Positions 11,106 through 27,200 of a stretch of 64,000 bases of DNA are shown piece after piece. Made by a program: the position numbers and the translations under genes. Numbering within the stretch: the first letter of the stretch is position 1; the number at the start of each line of letters is the position of its first letter. A model generated the notes under the pieces. That model did no database searches. It saw nothing but the letters and a program-made list of their open reading frames with translations, and was not told the DNA's origin. Origin of the DNA: Eutreptiella sp. 'Long Island Sound 2002' (Eukaryota; Euglenozoa; Euglenophyceae; Eutreptiales; Eutreptiaceae); assembly GCA_964036045.1 (NCBI GenBank), contig OZ038383.1, forward strand, positions 13,904,430-13,968,429. Reading direction: 5' to 3'.

Positions 11106-13565
11106 CAAGTTAAAATGGTTCATGGGTTGTGACCCAACTCAACATGTAGGTGGGTTACTTGTGGTTTCTTGTTTCAAGGGGGGCTTTCGTACAGATACTT
11201 TCGTGGCACACCACATACGGAGCGAGTGTATACCGAAAAAAAGATAGAAGCTCAGAAAGTGTACCTTTGTGATGCGTGTGTGCGTCATAGCGCGGTGATT
11301 GGGCAAGGGGGTGCATGCCTGTCTTGGTCAAAACGTTGGGCATCCCGGGGGACTGGTTTTGCAGTTTCTGCTTTCTGCTGACCACCTCACCATAGATTTG
11401 GCTGTCGCACATCATGGCAACGCTACTGCGTAATGGGCTTACCACTAGAGCACACCATTAGCATTACCTAAATTGCCGAGGCTTATACACATACTTCTGT
11501 GATAAATATGGCGAGCAGCCAAGCCTTCTTGAACATTCATAGACTTGGTCAGCCGAGCCTTTGTGGTGTCGAGTCAGCTTCCTATGCAACGGTTTTTATG
11601 GCAATTTGCGCACAGTCCGCCGATCCTGTACACAATCCATGCAACCGTCTATTACCGATTTGATGACCGCCACGCCTTAGTTTTGGCCGTCGCACATGCG
11701 CCAAGAGGGCCGGGATAGCAGCGTTGGAGAACCTCAGGGGCCGGGTATGGTCGAGAAGCCTGCGGTTGGGGGCGAGGGTATACCACATAGGCTCTGCTTG
11801 GCTGGGTATATTTTTTGCTGTAAAATTGAAGCTAAAACAGAAAATCAATGGTTCCCCGAAGCGCCTTACTTCATTACTGCGAACAATGCGGAAAACAGAT
11901 GGAAATTTAGAACTGCATAGTTGTTTCATGCTATTGATATCTAGGTACACACTCCGGGCGAAACGCTTCACCACCCGTTTATTAGTTTGGAGTTGATTTT
12001 TGGTTTTGGCACTGAGGGCCTCGTGAGCGCCTTAGGAAGTTTTACAAGACCAAGCCTAAGTGCACCCAAATGGAAATGAAACACTTGTGGCTTGTGTACT
12101 GACCTTGCTTGCTCCTCTATTACACCTCCGAGAGTTCTTGTGGTTTTCATCCCTCGCGCTTCCTACCTCCCACTTCTGCTTAATCTTTCGCAAAATGCAA
12201 TGCCACTCATCCACTACTCTTAGCGTAGCAACCTATTGAGAAAGATAAACTCAACGGAATAGCAAAACAATCTTATGGCAAGCAACCATTTTCATGTGAC
12301 TTTTTTTGAACCCCCTACTAGTAACACGTTTGGAATCATTGCTTCAAGGAGTCGTTGTAGTTTTGAAAGTTGGATGTGACCGCTTTCACTCCCTCATGAC
12401 AGTTAGTATGTGCGTTACGGTATTGTGCCTTTTCCCGACGGTTTTTTTTGGAACGGACAATGTGATACGCCGAAAGGGTGTGCGCACAGTGTCCCTCCAT
12501 TTTCTAGTCTTCGAACACATACCGAATTTGGCGAGTTTGGCAAGCATGTCGTTTGAATTGTCCATCATGCCATCATTCACAACACATGCTTGCGTGTTTT
12601 CATTTGCATTTTTGGTATCGACACACGGCGAACGTTTGGTGGCCTGCTAATGGTCATGGTTACCCATCTCTCAACGAACACGAACCCCCATTCACCCAAG
12701 CCTGTGGGGGTGCCTGAGCCGCGTCCGCCCGGCGACCTGCGACTAGCCGCGACCACATGTACCGGAAAATGGCCACATTGTGGCCCCACACAAAACATCC
12801 GTGCAAGTGAACCTGACGATGACTTGAAAACGCCTGCATGTTGGTGTATATTTATAAAAGTCGTCTAGAAGCACAATTTGGTTCCAGGATGTCACGTCTT
12901 TTGTTCTCATTGCATGTTTGTGTACAACATTGAACAACAACCGTACCTCATGTTCCTTCTTCGGCATCGCTTTGCACTTGTGCACCATTTTTTGGGACGG
13001 CTACGATGATGCATAAACGGGTTTTTGAAGACCATTTTTTGGGACGAGCAGCAATCCTAGCACTTTGGAGCTGGTGGGGTGTACAAGCACAAGACTGCTC
13101 ACCAATGCATTTGAGGGTGTGACAAGTGACAAGACAGTGATGGAATGTGCCGGCAGGCTCACAGGAGAAATCACAGGAATTCACCTCACAAACGCGATGG
13201 CAAAGAAAACAAGAGTGACATAGGAGGCTACAAAACCACTTCACCAAAGCACCTTGCTGCACTCATGGGTGCGAGCATGATGTGACACGAAACATTTGTT
13301 GATTACATGAAGGACGTGAGCCTCGTTGCATACCGCACTTGTTGTATACACCCGCTTCAGGCAACATTCAAAAAACCTTCTCTGCATGATGGTAGCCACC
13401 AATACAAAAAAAAACAAAATGCACAAGCACCATTACGTATCCCATCAAAAAATAGAGCAATGTAATATGCAACAAAAAGGCAATCAATTAGCAACTTAAC
13501 TTGATTCTTGCAAGATCCCATGGGAAATAAATTGTTCAAACTAACTTCCCAGGGATGTGTTGATG
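11106..13565. other. Intergenic, nothing recognised
   Basis: Open frames on both strands are short and overlapping, none above 130 codons, and none has a known domain. I see no repeat structure longer than simple homopolymers. Confidence 0.55.
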
Positions 13566-13570
13566 CTCCA

Positions 13571-13980
13571 TGTGTTGTGTTGTGTTTTGTTGTGTTGTAT
13601 TGTGTTGTGTGGTGTTGTGTGGTGTTGTGTCGTGTTCTGTGGTGTCGTGCTGTGAATTGTCATGTCATGTCGTGCCGTGACATGTCGTGTCATGCCGTGA
13701 CGTGTCGTGTTGTGTTGTGTTGTGTTGTGTTGTGCTGTGTGTGTTGTGTTGTGTTGTGTTGCATTGTGTTGTGTCGTGTCGTGTTGTGTTGTGCTGTGAC
13801 GTGCGGTAATTTACAGTTGCGGTACTGTACTGTACAATATTGTGCTCTGCTGTGCCCTGCTGTGTTGTACTGTGTTGTACTGTGTTGTGCTGTACTGTAC
13901 TTACTGTACTATATTGTACTGTACCGCACTATACTGTACTGCACCGCACTATACTGTCTTGTACTGTATTGTAGTTCACT
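13571..13980. repeat. Degenerate 5-bp satellite (TGTGT, grading into ACTGT)
   Basis: The first 230 bp is mostly TGTGT units with C and G substitutions. From about 13815 the unit changes to ACTGT/GTACT without losing the 5-bp register. A short CAGCA run at 14132-14160 has the same period. Because 5 is not a multiple of 3, the three forward frames encode rotated versions of the same Cys/Val/Leu-rich low-complexity string, so the 169-codon frame through it is not a gene. Confidence 0.9.
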
Positions 13981-14320
13981 GTTGAGGCTGGGGGATGGGG
14001 GCATAGAGGCTGAGTAAGCGTGCCACCCCCCCCCTCCTTTGTAAAACCACCCAGGTGACGGTGACCGTGATGGTGTTGTATGGCAGTATGGGATGGTGCG
14101 GTTGGGGGTGTCGTGTGGTGCCGCTTCTTGGCGCTGTGCAGCACAGCACAGCACAGCAGTTTAAATCCCAGAACTCAGGGGCAAGTTTCTTTGGGCACTC
14201 ATGGGCAGTTAGGGGTGGCGGTTTTTGAAGGGAAGGGGTGGCACTTTTGGGTAGGCAAGGGAAGGGGGCACGTGAGGCCAAGCACCACAGAACACATTGC
14301 TGAATTGTGTGCCATAGCAT

Positions 14321-14743
14321 GTGATGAAGGCCATCCTTTTTGTCCTACTGCTGTCATTGTGTGCTGTCTCCTCCTTCAGTACCAATACCAGCCCCCCAGG
14401 AATGCACAGCAACCCCCCAAGAATTCACAGCAACCCCCAGGATTTCACAACAGCCTCCCAAGAATTCACAACAACCTCCCGGGGAATGCACAGCAACCCC
14501 CAGAAACCAACAGCAACCCCCCAGAAAATCACAGTAATACACCACAACCCCCCAGGAATGCACAGCAACCCCCCAGGAGTTCACAGCAACCCCCAGGAAT
14601 TCACAGCAACCCCCGCCCCCAGAATTAACATGGAGGCTTCAAGGAAAAAGAGCAACATCCAGTATCCTGCAAGAAATAGCACCAGAGTTCTGTGGATAGA
14701 CAGTGGGACCAGGGTGTTACAAAGTGAGAACTTTACGGGGTAA
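14321..14743 (+). CDS. Possible small secreted Pro/Asn-rich repeat protein
   Basis: The 140-codon frame starts MMKAILFVLLLSLCAVSSFS, a textbook signal peptide with a basic start, a Leu/Val core and small residues before a likely cut after SSFS. The mature part is built from His-Ser-Asn-Pro-Pro units (PPGMHSNPPRIHSNPQ) followed by a basic tail ending at 14743. The repeat is made by a DNA minisatellite with units of 19 to 22 bp, so the peptide repeat changes frame internally (HSNPQ becomes FTTAS, then back). A protein under selection would normally keep multiples of three. No homologue comes to mind. The start could be either Met. It is either a real lineage-specific secreted peptide or an accident of a minisatellite next to a hydrophobic-coding stretch. 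Confidence 0.3.
   Translation: MMKAILFVLLLSLCAVSSFSTNTSPPGMHSNPPRIHSNPQDFTTASQEFTTTSRGMHSNPQKPTATPQKITVIHHNPPGMHSNPPGVHSNPQEFTATPAPRINMEASRKKSNIQYPARNSTRVLWIDSGTRVLQSENFTG
14397..14627. repeat. Minisatellite, about 20-bp unit (AATTCACAGCAACCCCCCAG)
   Basis: About ten units follow one another, most beginning AATGCACAGC or AATTCACAGC and ending in a run of C. Unit lengths vary between 19 and 22 bp, with one longer unit around 14524-14552. Confidence 0.85.
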
Positions 14744-17776
<3,033 letters not shown>

Positions 17777-20700
17777 CGGGGCGTGAACCAAGGCCTCGGG
17801 CCAAACACGAGAAAGGGGACAGCATGCAGACACAAAATCAGCCACAGCATGTAGCCTCGGTCCACCCCATACACAGCCCATCTCTTGACTTCAGAAACTG
17901 GAAGAAGCAGAAGATGGGGATGCCCGGATTTTTTCTTGTAGTGGTGTCGGTGGTGGTGTTGGTGGTGTTGGTGATGGTGATGGTGGTTGTGGCCCAGTGG
18001 TTGTGGTCCAATGGTGGTGGTGGTGCTTGTGGTTGTCATTACGAACACTGCCGCCGCCAATGTCACGGACAAAGAGACAACGGAGAATGTCCAAGACTCT
18101 AAACCTATGATATGAACATCTGCACCGCCTGCACCACATACATGCTTCTCGCGCGACCTCTGTAACCCATGAACATCCCGCAACTTCCCTGGCCGACGCC
18201 CTATGACCGATCTGTTATGCAAAACCCAGGGTAGAGACGGGACTTGAACCTCGTCACAACGTTGTGCATGTTGTGGCATGGAGGGTGGTGGCAGGGACAG
18301 GGACAAATTATGATGATTTTCTTAATTTCCGCAATTTTCGTTTCTGTACTTTTTCTGTAATTTTTGCAATTGTAAGCACAGTTTTTGTAAAAAATCCTTG
18401 GACACAAAATAGCAGACGGCCCTTAACTGCCACTAGTATGAGTTGGATGGAAAAGGGCACTTGGCCCCTCAATTGCCGTTGCTATGGGTTGCACACACAT
18501 CATGCCTGCATGATTCTTCTCCCTTATTGCCAATGTGCAAACAAACAGCCAAAAACCAACGACACAAGAGGGCAGCTTAGTCCAATGGTGCGCTGGGGTG
18601 TTATATGGCGCAAGTGTTGTGAGGTACCTGTGCAACACCACCATCCCAATTTGCCATCTCCCACGTGATTCCGGAGAAGTGTCCCCCAACCTGAAGTTTG
18701 GAGCCACTCAGGGAACACCACTTACATCGGATGCAGTAGTGAATGAGCCACCGCATAGTTCAATCACAGTGACTGATTCGAAAATGATCATTGATCCCAT
18801 CACTCACGACGCAACGGCTGCTATTCTTGCGGTGTGTTGAAAAGATTGACCATTCCTTTCTCCAAATCTTTTTGTGGAAGTAGACAAGCAGCTCGTGAGG
18901 TGCAACTGCATGACCACGCCCGTGTTCTCAGTTGAAGCAGGGGTTGTGCCAACCATTCAGCCTGCCCATACCCCCAAGAATCCCTCGCCAATATGATGAA
19001 ACCAAGGACAAAGACAGATTGCAATTTTGGAAATTATGGAAATTACAGCTAAAAGGAAAGAAAAAATTGAGCTAAAATGCGGTGAAGCTTACAAGAAACA
19101 AAATGACCGCCATGGCCCCCAGCCCCACCATTTCATTGATGAGAATGCACTTTGTTGGAAGGTGGGCAACAAAACAATTGCTTTTGAAATTTGCACCCCC
19201 CCCCCCTTGTGTCTCAGACAGAATATCCCCCCTTTACATTCCTTTATCTCAGACATCCCTCTCTCTCGATTCCTTCCTCTGCAACATGCCCCTCTCACAC
19301 TTCTCTTGCCACCTCCAGTGTGGTTATTTTAACTCGATATGACAACAGAATCGACGGGCTCTTCGTGGCTTTCTCGCGGCTTGAATGAAAGAATTGGCGC
19401 AAGATTTTTAACATTTTGGCCAACAATGCCCGTGGAAGCGAATCTGGCCCTCAAGCTTGCTTCTCTGCAGCTCAGACCTCTTTCGCACCAACCCCCCTCC
19501 CCCACATCCCTCCCTCTCACACCCCGCCCTCTCAAACATCCCTCCCACTCCTTACCAGCCATCCCTTCCTCTGCAACCTGCCAGCCCCAGCTGGTATCCC
19601 CGCCCCCAGCAGTGTGCGAACGGAGACATGGGCAATGTAGCCTGACGAAAAAATGACAAAGGGGCAACAAGGGCCTTTTCCAACCTGGGCAGTAAGAGAC
19701 AAGAAAGGGAATGTAGACAGTGGCAAGCCACGCTGAATGCGTGTTCTGTTGCAGGAGGAATGTTGGGGGAGGGGGGTACTTAGTTGCCTGTGATTTGATG
19801 ATTTATTTTTTGCCGAGACCTTCGGGTGGGTTGGTGGCTGAAGGGGTCCAGAGCCAAATGTATGGAAAAGCCTCAGGGGATGCCGGGGGGAGTAGGCAAG
19901 GCTTCTGTGCCCCACAGGTATCGAGCTCGATGTAGATCGGCAGATGAACCTTTCCAGCTAACCCTCGGCAATTTTCTTGTGCGACGTTTTGAGGCACTGG
20001 GCATTATTAGGCTTTGTCGAGGGGGATGGAAGAGGCAGTGTGTCACCACACACGTGCTTGGCCAAGTGCGCGCCAGCATTGGTCAGCGCCAGGCGCACCG
20101 AAGCACTTGGCAGTGCACGTCACAGTGGGAGCATGTGTTGCAGGGGACTGGGAAGGTGGGCAAGAGGATAGGAGTATGAAGGTGTGGAGGTGCCGCACGG
20201 AAATATTGCAGCTTCCTGCAGATCAATTGTCCATGACCTCCCGAATGTTGCTTAACGTGGTGAGGCTCAGGCCAGCCTCCGAAGGCTGAGACACATTCCC
20301 CACCAACAAGGGGGGCAGGGCATCCTTTTGAGGGGCACGCACAGCATCCCCAAACCAACCTCTGTCTGGAACTCTCACCAGATAGTGTTGCTGCATTGTG
20401 CCCTGGGCTCCTTTTCCCCTCGTCTCTTCAATGCTTGACGGTATCATTTGTTTTCGCACAGTGCACATCTGCACATGCAAACCGATTGGCTGCTGTGCCG
20501 TGCCGCAGGTTGCGGGGTTCATTCATCCATAGTAATACACACGCGTCCCTACACAGCCACACACATTTGCACAACGGTACATATGCACGCAGAAAAAGCT
20601 CAGCCTGCCTCTAAGTCATGTTTCCATTGCTCATCTCACCTGTGCCTGTGCCTCGCTGCCATGAAAAATGCGTTGCAGCACCTGTGATGTCACTGCTTCC

Positions 20701-22000
20701 TCCTCGTGCAATGATGTCACGTGACATTAGTTTGCTTGTTTGTATCTCGTTCCAAGGTGTTACATGAGAAAGATACGAAGCCGCCTCGGCATTTCTGTGT
20801 TGATGGCCCACTTCTTTTGGTCAAAAAGAATGGTCAATGTGAATCATTTTACAGTCACCAGCAGCAGCAAGCAGTATCCCCTCCCCCCCCGTGTGCAAGC
20901 ACGGCGATCCTGTCACGACTATGGGGATGAGACAATGTGGTGGGGATACTCGTTGAAGGCTAAGAGACTGGTGAAGCGATGAATCTGAGGGTTGGTGTAA
21001 TTTTGACCATTGTATGCGCCACTGCACGGCTCTGCCTTTTCTCTGGTTCCTGGTGCCCAAATGTGGTCATACCTCCTCCAAGCATGCAGCCATCATTGTC
21101 TGGCATTTGGGACCACACCAAGGCCATCCAGCGATAGAGCAACGCTAATGTGAGATTTCATAGACCAGTGGATGCCGGACCAACAGTGCAACACATGGCA
21201 GAAAGGCGGCTGTCTATGAGGATGCTGTGCAAAGGGAAACAGAACCAGATGCTCAGTGTGTGCCAGCTTAGGAGGTGCACCGTGCACTGTGTGCATGCTG
21301 TGCACCAACTCAGCTGTTTCGGACCCCAAAACGAAAAGTAGACGCAGAATGACGGGTGCGTAGGCCACCATAAGTGCATATTTGTGCATCAATCCCTCTC
21401 TTTTTTCGATGGCTGTGTGATGGGAGCATAACAATTGGTGCAAAGCACCAAGAAGGTCAACGAATGCGCTACAAGACCATTGACTCAACTGGCCAGGCAC
21501 GATTGCGAAACATTCTTTAGGATCTGTGGTTGCTTGCATTATGCTAGCTGGATTACCTCATGAAAAGAAAAGATGGCTGAAGAGAGGGAAGATATGGTGT
21601 GTCGTTTTTCAGCTTTTGGCCCTTGCATGAGGTGCTTTCAGTGGTTGGTGGTTTTGGGGTTGGCCACCATGATCATGGGTGCAGTGTGTGTGCCGTGTCT
21701 GCACTGTGCGGAAATGTCCCCTTAGTTGCACACGGCATTTAAACGGCCAAATTACAGTATGAATTGTCGAGAAATGCACACCTGGTGATGCAGCTGGAAC
21801 CCACAACTGCGTGAGTGCACCCTCTTCCTTCCGTCGAAGGAAGTGTGTGGGTGGCTGCAAGGGGGATTTGGGGCCGCCTTTGATCACTACCACCTCGTAA
21901 TATGTTCCGTCCCATGCCGGTTGGTCGAATACAAACCAATAATCGGGCGGAGCTACTTCCAGTCACACGGTTGGTTGAAGGGAATGCAGGTGATGAAAAA
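17777..22000. other. Intergenic, short simple repeats only
   Basis: A GGTGGTGTTGGTG-type microsatellite sits at 17938-18037 and a short C run at 19196-19206. Open frames on both strands stay under 150 codons without recognisable domains. 18230-18260 on the minus strand contains a B-box-like GGTTCAAGTCCC, but no matching A box. Confidence 0.5.
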
Positions 22001-22233
22001 ATGATTGTGGTCACTGATTCATATTTTTCTTTTAAGGGGTTGACAAAGTGAGTCCTACTGTGGGAAGGGCAGCACTAGAAGTACTCTACGGGGGCAGTGC
22101 AGCATACGGATTTGTGGCAGCGCATCTTGTATCAAATGCGCAAACACGAGCTGTTTACATTCAGGGTAATGAGCAGACAGACGCGTTGGCTAAAGCAGGC
22201 AGGCAGGCACACCACGCAGGACAATATGTATAG
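22001..22233 (+). pseudogene. RNase H domain fragment of a retrotransposon
   Basis: 22001-22047 encodes IVVTDSYFSFKGLTK, which fits the catalytic TDS motif and the helix after it in RNase H domains. In another frame, 22048-22233 encodes a stretch ending GNEQTDALAKAGRQAH, the classic end of retroelement RNase H (GNExADxLAKxG). The change of frame at about 22047 shows it is broken. The WVxGH segment that should precede GNE is reduced to a short degenerate sequence. No reverse transcriptase was found nearby, so only a stub remains, probably from a LINE or LTR element. Confidence 0.6.
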
Positions 22234-24270
22234 CGTAGACATAAGCGACACACATCAGCGCAAGCGCATGCGTTGATCGTTGGTACCGTTGGGGAGTGTA
22301 ATTTACGTAGGCGTGACAGCCTAAATTACCGGTTTCTGAATGATTTAGGACACCTTAACAGGCCCAATGCTCCCAAAGACTCTCAGAAGTCTGAGTGTAA
22401 TGACCGATGTTGCCTTTGGGCGAGGACAGTCGCTGGCCAAGTATCCATCTCTGTGCCAGCCAAAAATACCAGGAACATTTGACTGCATCTGATGATGAAG
22501 GCAGTTTGTGGCATGTGTCTCCTTTTGCAACACTAGGAGTGAGCCCTTTCTCTCCAGAGAGTGCCCGTGACTCCGGATAGCTATCACCCAGCAATGAGAG
22601 TATGTTCTCTTCTATTATACCATCACCAGTGGTTTCCCACACAACCCCTCCACCTGAGGTGTGGAGAATGCTGCCCTGGAGCCTATGTCACCACTATATA
22701 CTCAAATTAGCAATTATGACTGTGGTATGCCCATGCACTTGAGAACAACACAATTCTTGGAATCAGTGGAGCGTTGCTTGTTGTTGGGCCCGAGCTCTGT
22801 TGAGTTCAGCACTGATGTTAGTGAAAGCAGATATTGCAGGGAGGGCAAGGCAAGCGCAGGAGGAGGAGCCGATCCACCATGGCGGGATGGGAGGAGGCCA
22901 CATGAGTGCTAGCACATTCGCGCCCCTCAAACACTATGAGCCGTGTGTATATTATAGGTAGGCATGATTGGATCCCGATTGGAGAGTTGCGGGATTGTCC
23001 AGCAAAACCTCCAGAAGCAAGCAACATGTAGTGTGTGACATAGTAGGCCCCACACACATCTGCACCACCCACATTCTACTCTATGACGTGTGCTTCTGCC
23101 CCCTGCATCTCAAGAGTGAATCTGTGTGCCTTAGCTGTGTGATTTAGGCCACACCCACATCTGATGTGTAACACAGTAGGCCTCACCTACATCAATCAAG
23201 CCATGTTGCGGAGCCCCACAGCAATGCTAGCAACGGCTAATGAAATGGCTGAAGATTTGTGGGGTAAAGGGGTGAAGTGAGGGGGGGGGGGGGGGGCAGT
23301 TGAGTCCCTTTTCCAGACCCCTGCCCCCTGTATTTTGGTACAAAGGACTCAAGTTACACCAGACCCACAATTTCCTAAGTGTTTCATGGGCTGCTCTATG
23401 CATTAAATGTCCATTAATTTTGTCTGCATGGCTCTTAGACGCTGCAAAAGTGGCCAGTACATTGAAGCAATGTATGGATGGAAGCAGCCACAACATTTCG
23501 CTGAAATGGCATACACTACCACCACTGTCCTGAGGAAAAAAACGAGCAGCCTCATTCCTAAGGACAGCCCTGGCTGCATGCCACTGTAAAGGGATCCAAG
23601 GCAATTTCTGCTTCAGCTGGTTCAGAGGATTGCCTCCTGTCCCTGATCAGACCGGAGGAGGATACTGATGAGACCACTGGATGCCTAATCCTGGGGCTTA
23701 TGAACATCCTCTCAGAACCGGCTCAGAAGGGGTTGCGGTGCCTGTGAGAGCACAATGCCAACCCGTTAACTTGACCACAGCCGTTTCAAAGGGTGTGTGA
23801 TCAATGCAGCATTCAGGGGTTTATTCAGGTAGGGCTGACCTCAACACTGGGGGATGGGTCCAGAGCTGCAAGCAGGGTCTGAGCTTCCTGGTTGGGGTCC
23901 AGATTTCAGGACTGAGTGCAGTGATGCCTCGGATCGTCATGTGAACCCATTGAAAAGTCTGCTTCGAAGGTTTTGATTTTCCTGTGTCATTATGCAATCT
24001 TGTGCTTCAGGGTCCATACCCTGCAGGTTGACCCACCCATCCCCCTAGGTTGTGGGTCGTTGGTGGGTGGGTGGAATGGTAGGAGAGTGGGTGACTCAGG
24101 TTGGAGGGTGCTGGGTCCCAATTTTGCCCCGTTCCCCAAGCCCCACTGTCAAGCAATCCCCTTGTTGCAATTCTTCATCCCTATCAGAAAACTTTGTGCT
24201 GCTCGTGATGTGTATTTCTTGAGTTGTATTTTGCTCTGTACACATGCAATGTGTAGAAAGCAGCTGTCAG
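22234..24270. other. Intergenic upstream of the coiled-coil gene
   Basis: A run of 16 G occurs at 23281-23296. No coding region is recognised. If the coiled-coil gene has earlier exons they could lie here, but I see none with heptad-like sequence. Confidence 0.45.
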
Positions 24271-27200
24271 GATAAGTCTGTATTGGAAGGGGCAGCCAGC
24301 AGTCCTCGTGGGCGAGATGCCGAGGTCGTGCGGCTGAAGCAGCAGGTTGATGAGGAGCGATACCGGGCGGAGGCGGTGGAGCAGGCGTTTGAGGAAGCGT
24401 CAAGCATGGTGGAGAGCTTGGAGGCGGAAATCGTGCCCATGAGGGCAGACCTCGAAGCCAAAAACAAGTTGCTGGAGGAGACGCTAAGGCAGAGCAGCCA
24501 GGTATCAGGGAAGACACTGGAAGCTGGTCCTCCTGCCTTGGCACACCCTATCAAATGCGGCAAGACCTATAAATGAGGGATGTGTGGGCGGACCCAGGGC
24601 TGGAAGAAATATGAGCGGAAGAAATAGAGGATGCAAAGGAGTGAAAGGGCGTTTCAGAAGGGTCCGTGTCAGGTCACTCCGGTCAGCTCCCCGATAAGGG
24701 GACGTCGTTTGTCGGCTACTAAACGCTGCGGTTTTATAAAGACCGAGGCAGGGCCGATAGTGTTGAGTACATAGCGGCCTGAGTGCTCCTGCTATGCAAA
24801 ACAGCACCAATGATGATCAAGGCCCTCCACAAAACATGAAATGTGGAATAGGCCATATTCTCCATATCCTCAAGTGGGAGAGGAAATGAAGTTTTGCACT
24901 CCGATTGTATGTTTGCGCACATCATTTATTTTGGGTTCATTTGTTGAACTTTTAGGATCCTTGCCAGTTCATTCATGAGCGGAAATGGCAGCATGCCTCC
25001 ACACCACTGAAAGGTATCCGGCCTTGGGAGGGATGGTGGGGGATGGAGGGGGTGGGTGGGGCCCTCATACAAACACAAAGCTTGCAGACTGAGGTGAACA
25101 TACTGATCCGCAGAGCTAAGCCCCTTTATGTGCTGTCTTTCTCAACGGGGTCTTAGGAAAAAGGGAAGTCATCTTGTACTCATCAAATGCGAATGTAAAC
25201 AGGGGATGGGGCCTGGACCAGGCTTGTGCTTAAAATTTTTTTCAGCAAATGTGGTTTCCCCCACCCTGGACCCCTTACTCCCCCCCCCCCCACCAGCCCC
25301 ATTAAGCTCCAGGAAAACCAGGAAACAGAGGACCTGAAGTTTTTGAATTCTTTTGGGTATTGTTTGTTCCATGGATGGACAGTATTGCAATTGGGGTCCC
25401 CCCTTCATTGTGGGGAACCTAATCTTCAAACAGTGTGGGTGTCAGACTCATTGTGTCATCTTCAGGGAGGGGCTAGGGTTTCCTCGTTGCTTTGTTTGCT
25501 GCACCATCCCTTACAAACTCCCATGCAAAAATGCTGATGTAAAACTGCTCTTCTCTTCGCTCAACAGAATCAATTGGGCAGACCACAGGTCCCTGAAAAT
25601 GGACATGATTGAGAAGCTGTTGGTTGTGGCACGTGACAGTCACTGTGTATGAAATTGACCCACTGGTTGCAGTGTATAGGAAGAAGAGCCACTGTTGGCG
25701 TGGTCTACGCAGTCAGAGGGCAGACAAGGGGAAGCGCAGGCGTCTACCTGGTGCCTTTGAGGATAATGGGGATGATGATGTGCCTGATGAGCCTGACCAT
25801 TCATCTGATGAAGGTCACAACAATGGTGGGCAGGACTCTGATATGAATCTTGATGATAGCGCAACCTCCAGCTCCACCTCCTCAGACTCTTCTGATTCTT
25901 CCGAATCCTCTGACTCAGTGTAGTCAACAACCTATTTTGCACATTTCCGCATCCTAGTACAATCAGCATGGAGTACTGTTACCATGAAATGCATTTCATC
26001 CTTCATCTTGACCAATTTTGTGGAAGTATATTGCTCACCAAAGGATTATAGGTGTTGGCTGTCACGTTGTCAAGGGTGGTGCACCAAAAATCTAACCCCC
26101 CCCCCCCCGGGCCAAACCCCCTCCCCCTCGCCCACCCTCACGCCCAGGGAAACCCGGGGCTGGTGACCTTATCGTGCTGTGGGGGCCCAAATGGCTTTGG
26201 CCATCGCGAACAGACCAGAAAAGAGGGTTCCGGTGGCCAGGGGAGGCTCTGGCTGCTTAAAGTTGCCCAGCAGACGGCGCTCAGCCGGGGCCCTGATCGC
26301 GTTAAGTTGCCTGACAATGCCGGCCCGACTGCCTGTGGACCGCTGGGACCTGTGACACTGCCCAGCCGGGATTCCGTGTGCAGGGGCTGCCTATTTTCTG
26401 CTGTCGCTGCCAGCCCAACTGCCCATGGGCCGATGAGGCCTGTGGTGCTGCCCAGCCGGGTTTCCGAGCGCAGGGGTTGCCTGTACGTGCCTCCTACTCT
26501 CCACCACCACCCCCTCCCCCCTTCTCTGCACCCAGTTGCCCTGTTGACCTGCACACCCATAGTGTGTTGCCCCTAGTTGAGTTGCCCCTTGGGGAGTAGC
26601 CTGGGGGAGTAGCCTCGGGTGCTGCAGAGGAAGAGAGGCACCCAGACAGGGTGCGTCTACATTCGTGGATCCCTCCCTCCCTCCCTCCCTCCCTCACCCC
26701 CACCCCTCATCCCTCCTATATGCCCATCGGTACCCACGGGGCTAGGTGCTTTGAATGCCCTTACGTTCTACGGCAAGCCAGGGGGGCCTGGGCTGCCCAA
26801 AGTTGCCACCATAAGCTGACGGGTCATGGGATCTATCACACAAAAGCCTAAATCCCTTGGGTCAGCTAAGCGAGCCATCTGCATGGACAATCATGGCACA
26901 TCATCAGAAACGAATGCAGCACCATTGTTTTGTAGATCTGTAGGACTTGATGCACTACGATAAATATAAAAAAAGATGCAAGGCGTCACTTTGAGTCAAG
27001 GTACCAATTGAATTACAAATTAACTCACAACTTGAATGTCACTGTGCTGTTCAACGTGCACTTCAACTAGTTTTGGGAAAACTGGACCTCATAAAATCCC
27101 GGGTGTCCATCCAAGAAGCGCTGCTGCCAGGGACTGTGAGAGATTGGAGCTTTTGGTCCGTGTCCCAGGGACTTGCCCTGCAAATTCTTGCATCCATCCC

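Noticed and set aside
13508-14017. 169-codon Cys/Val-rich + strand frame
   Set aside because: It is a translation of the 5-bp satellite; all frames give the same rotated low-complexity string.
14354-14584. 76-codon minus-strand frame of GGCCEFLGGC-type repeats
   Set aside because: Antisense of the 20-bp minisatellite.
18230-18260. B-box-like GGTTCAAGTCCC on the minus strand, as in a tRNA
   Set aside because: No A box or cloverleaf at the proper distance.
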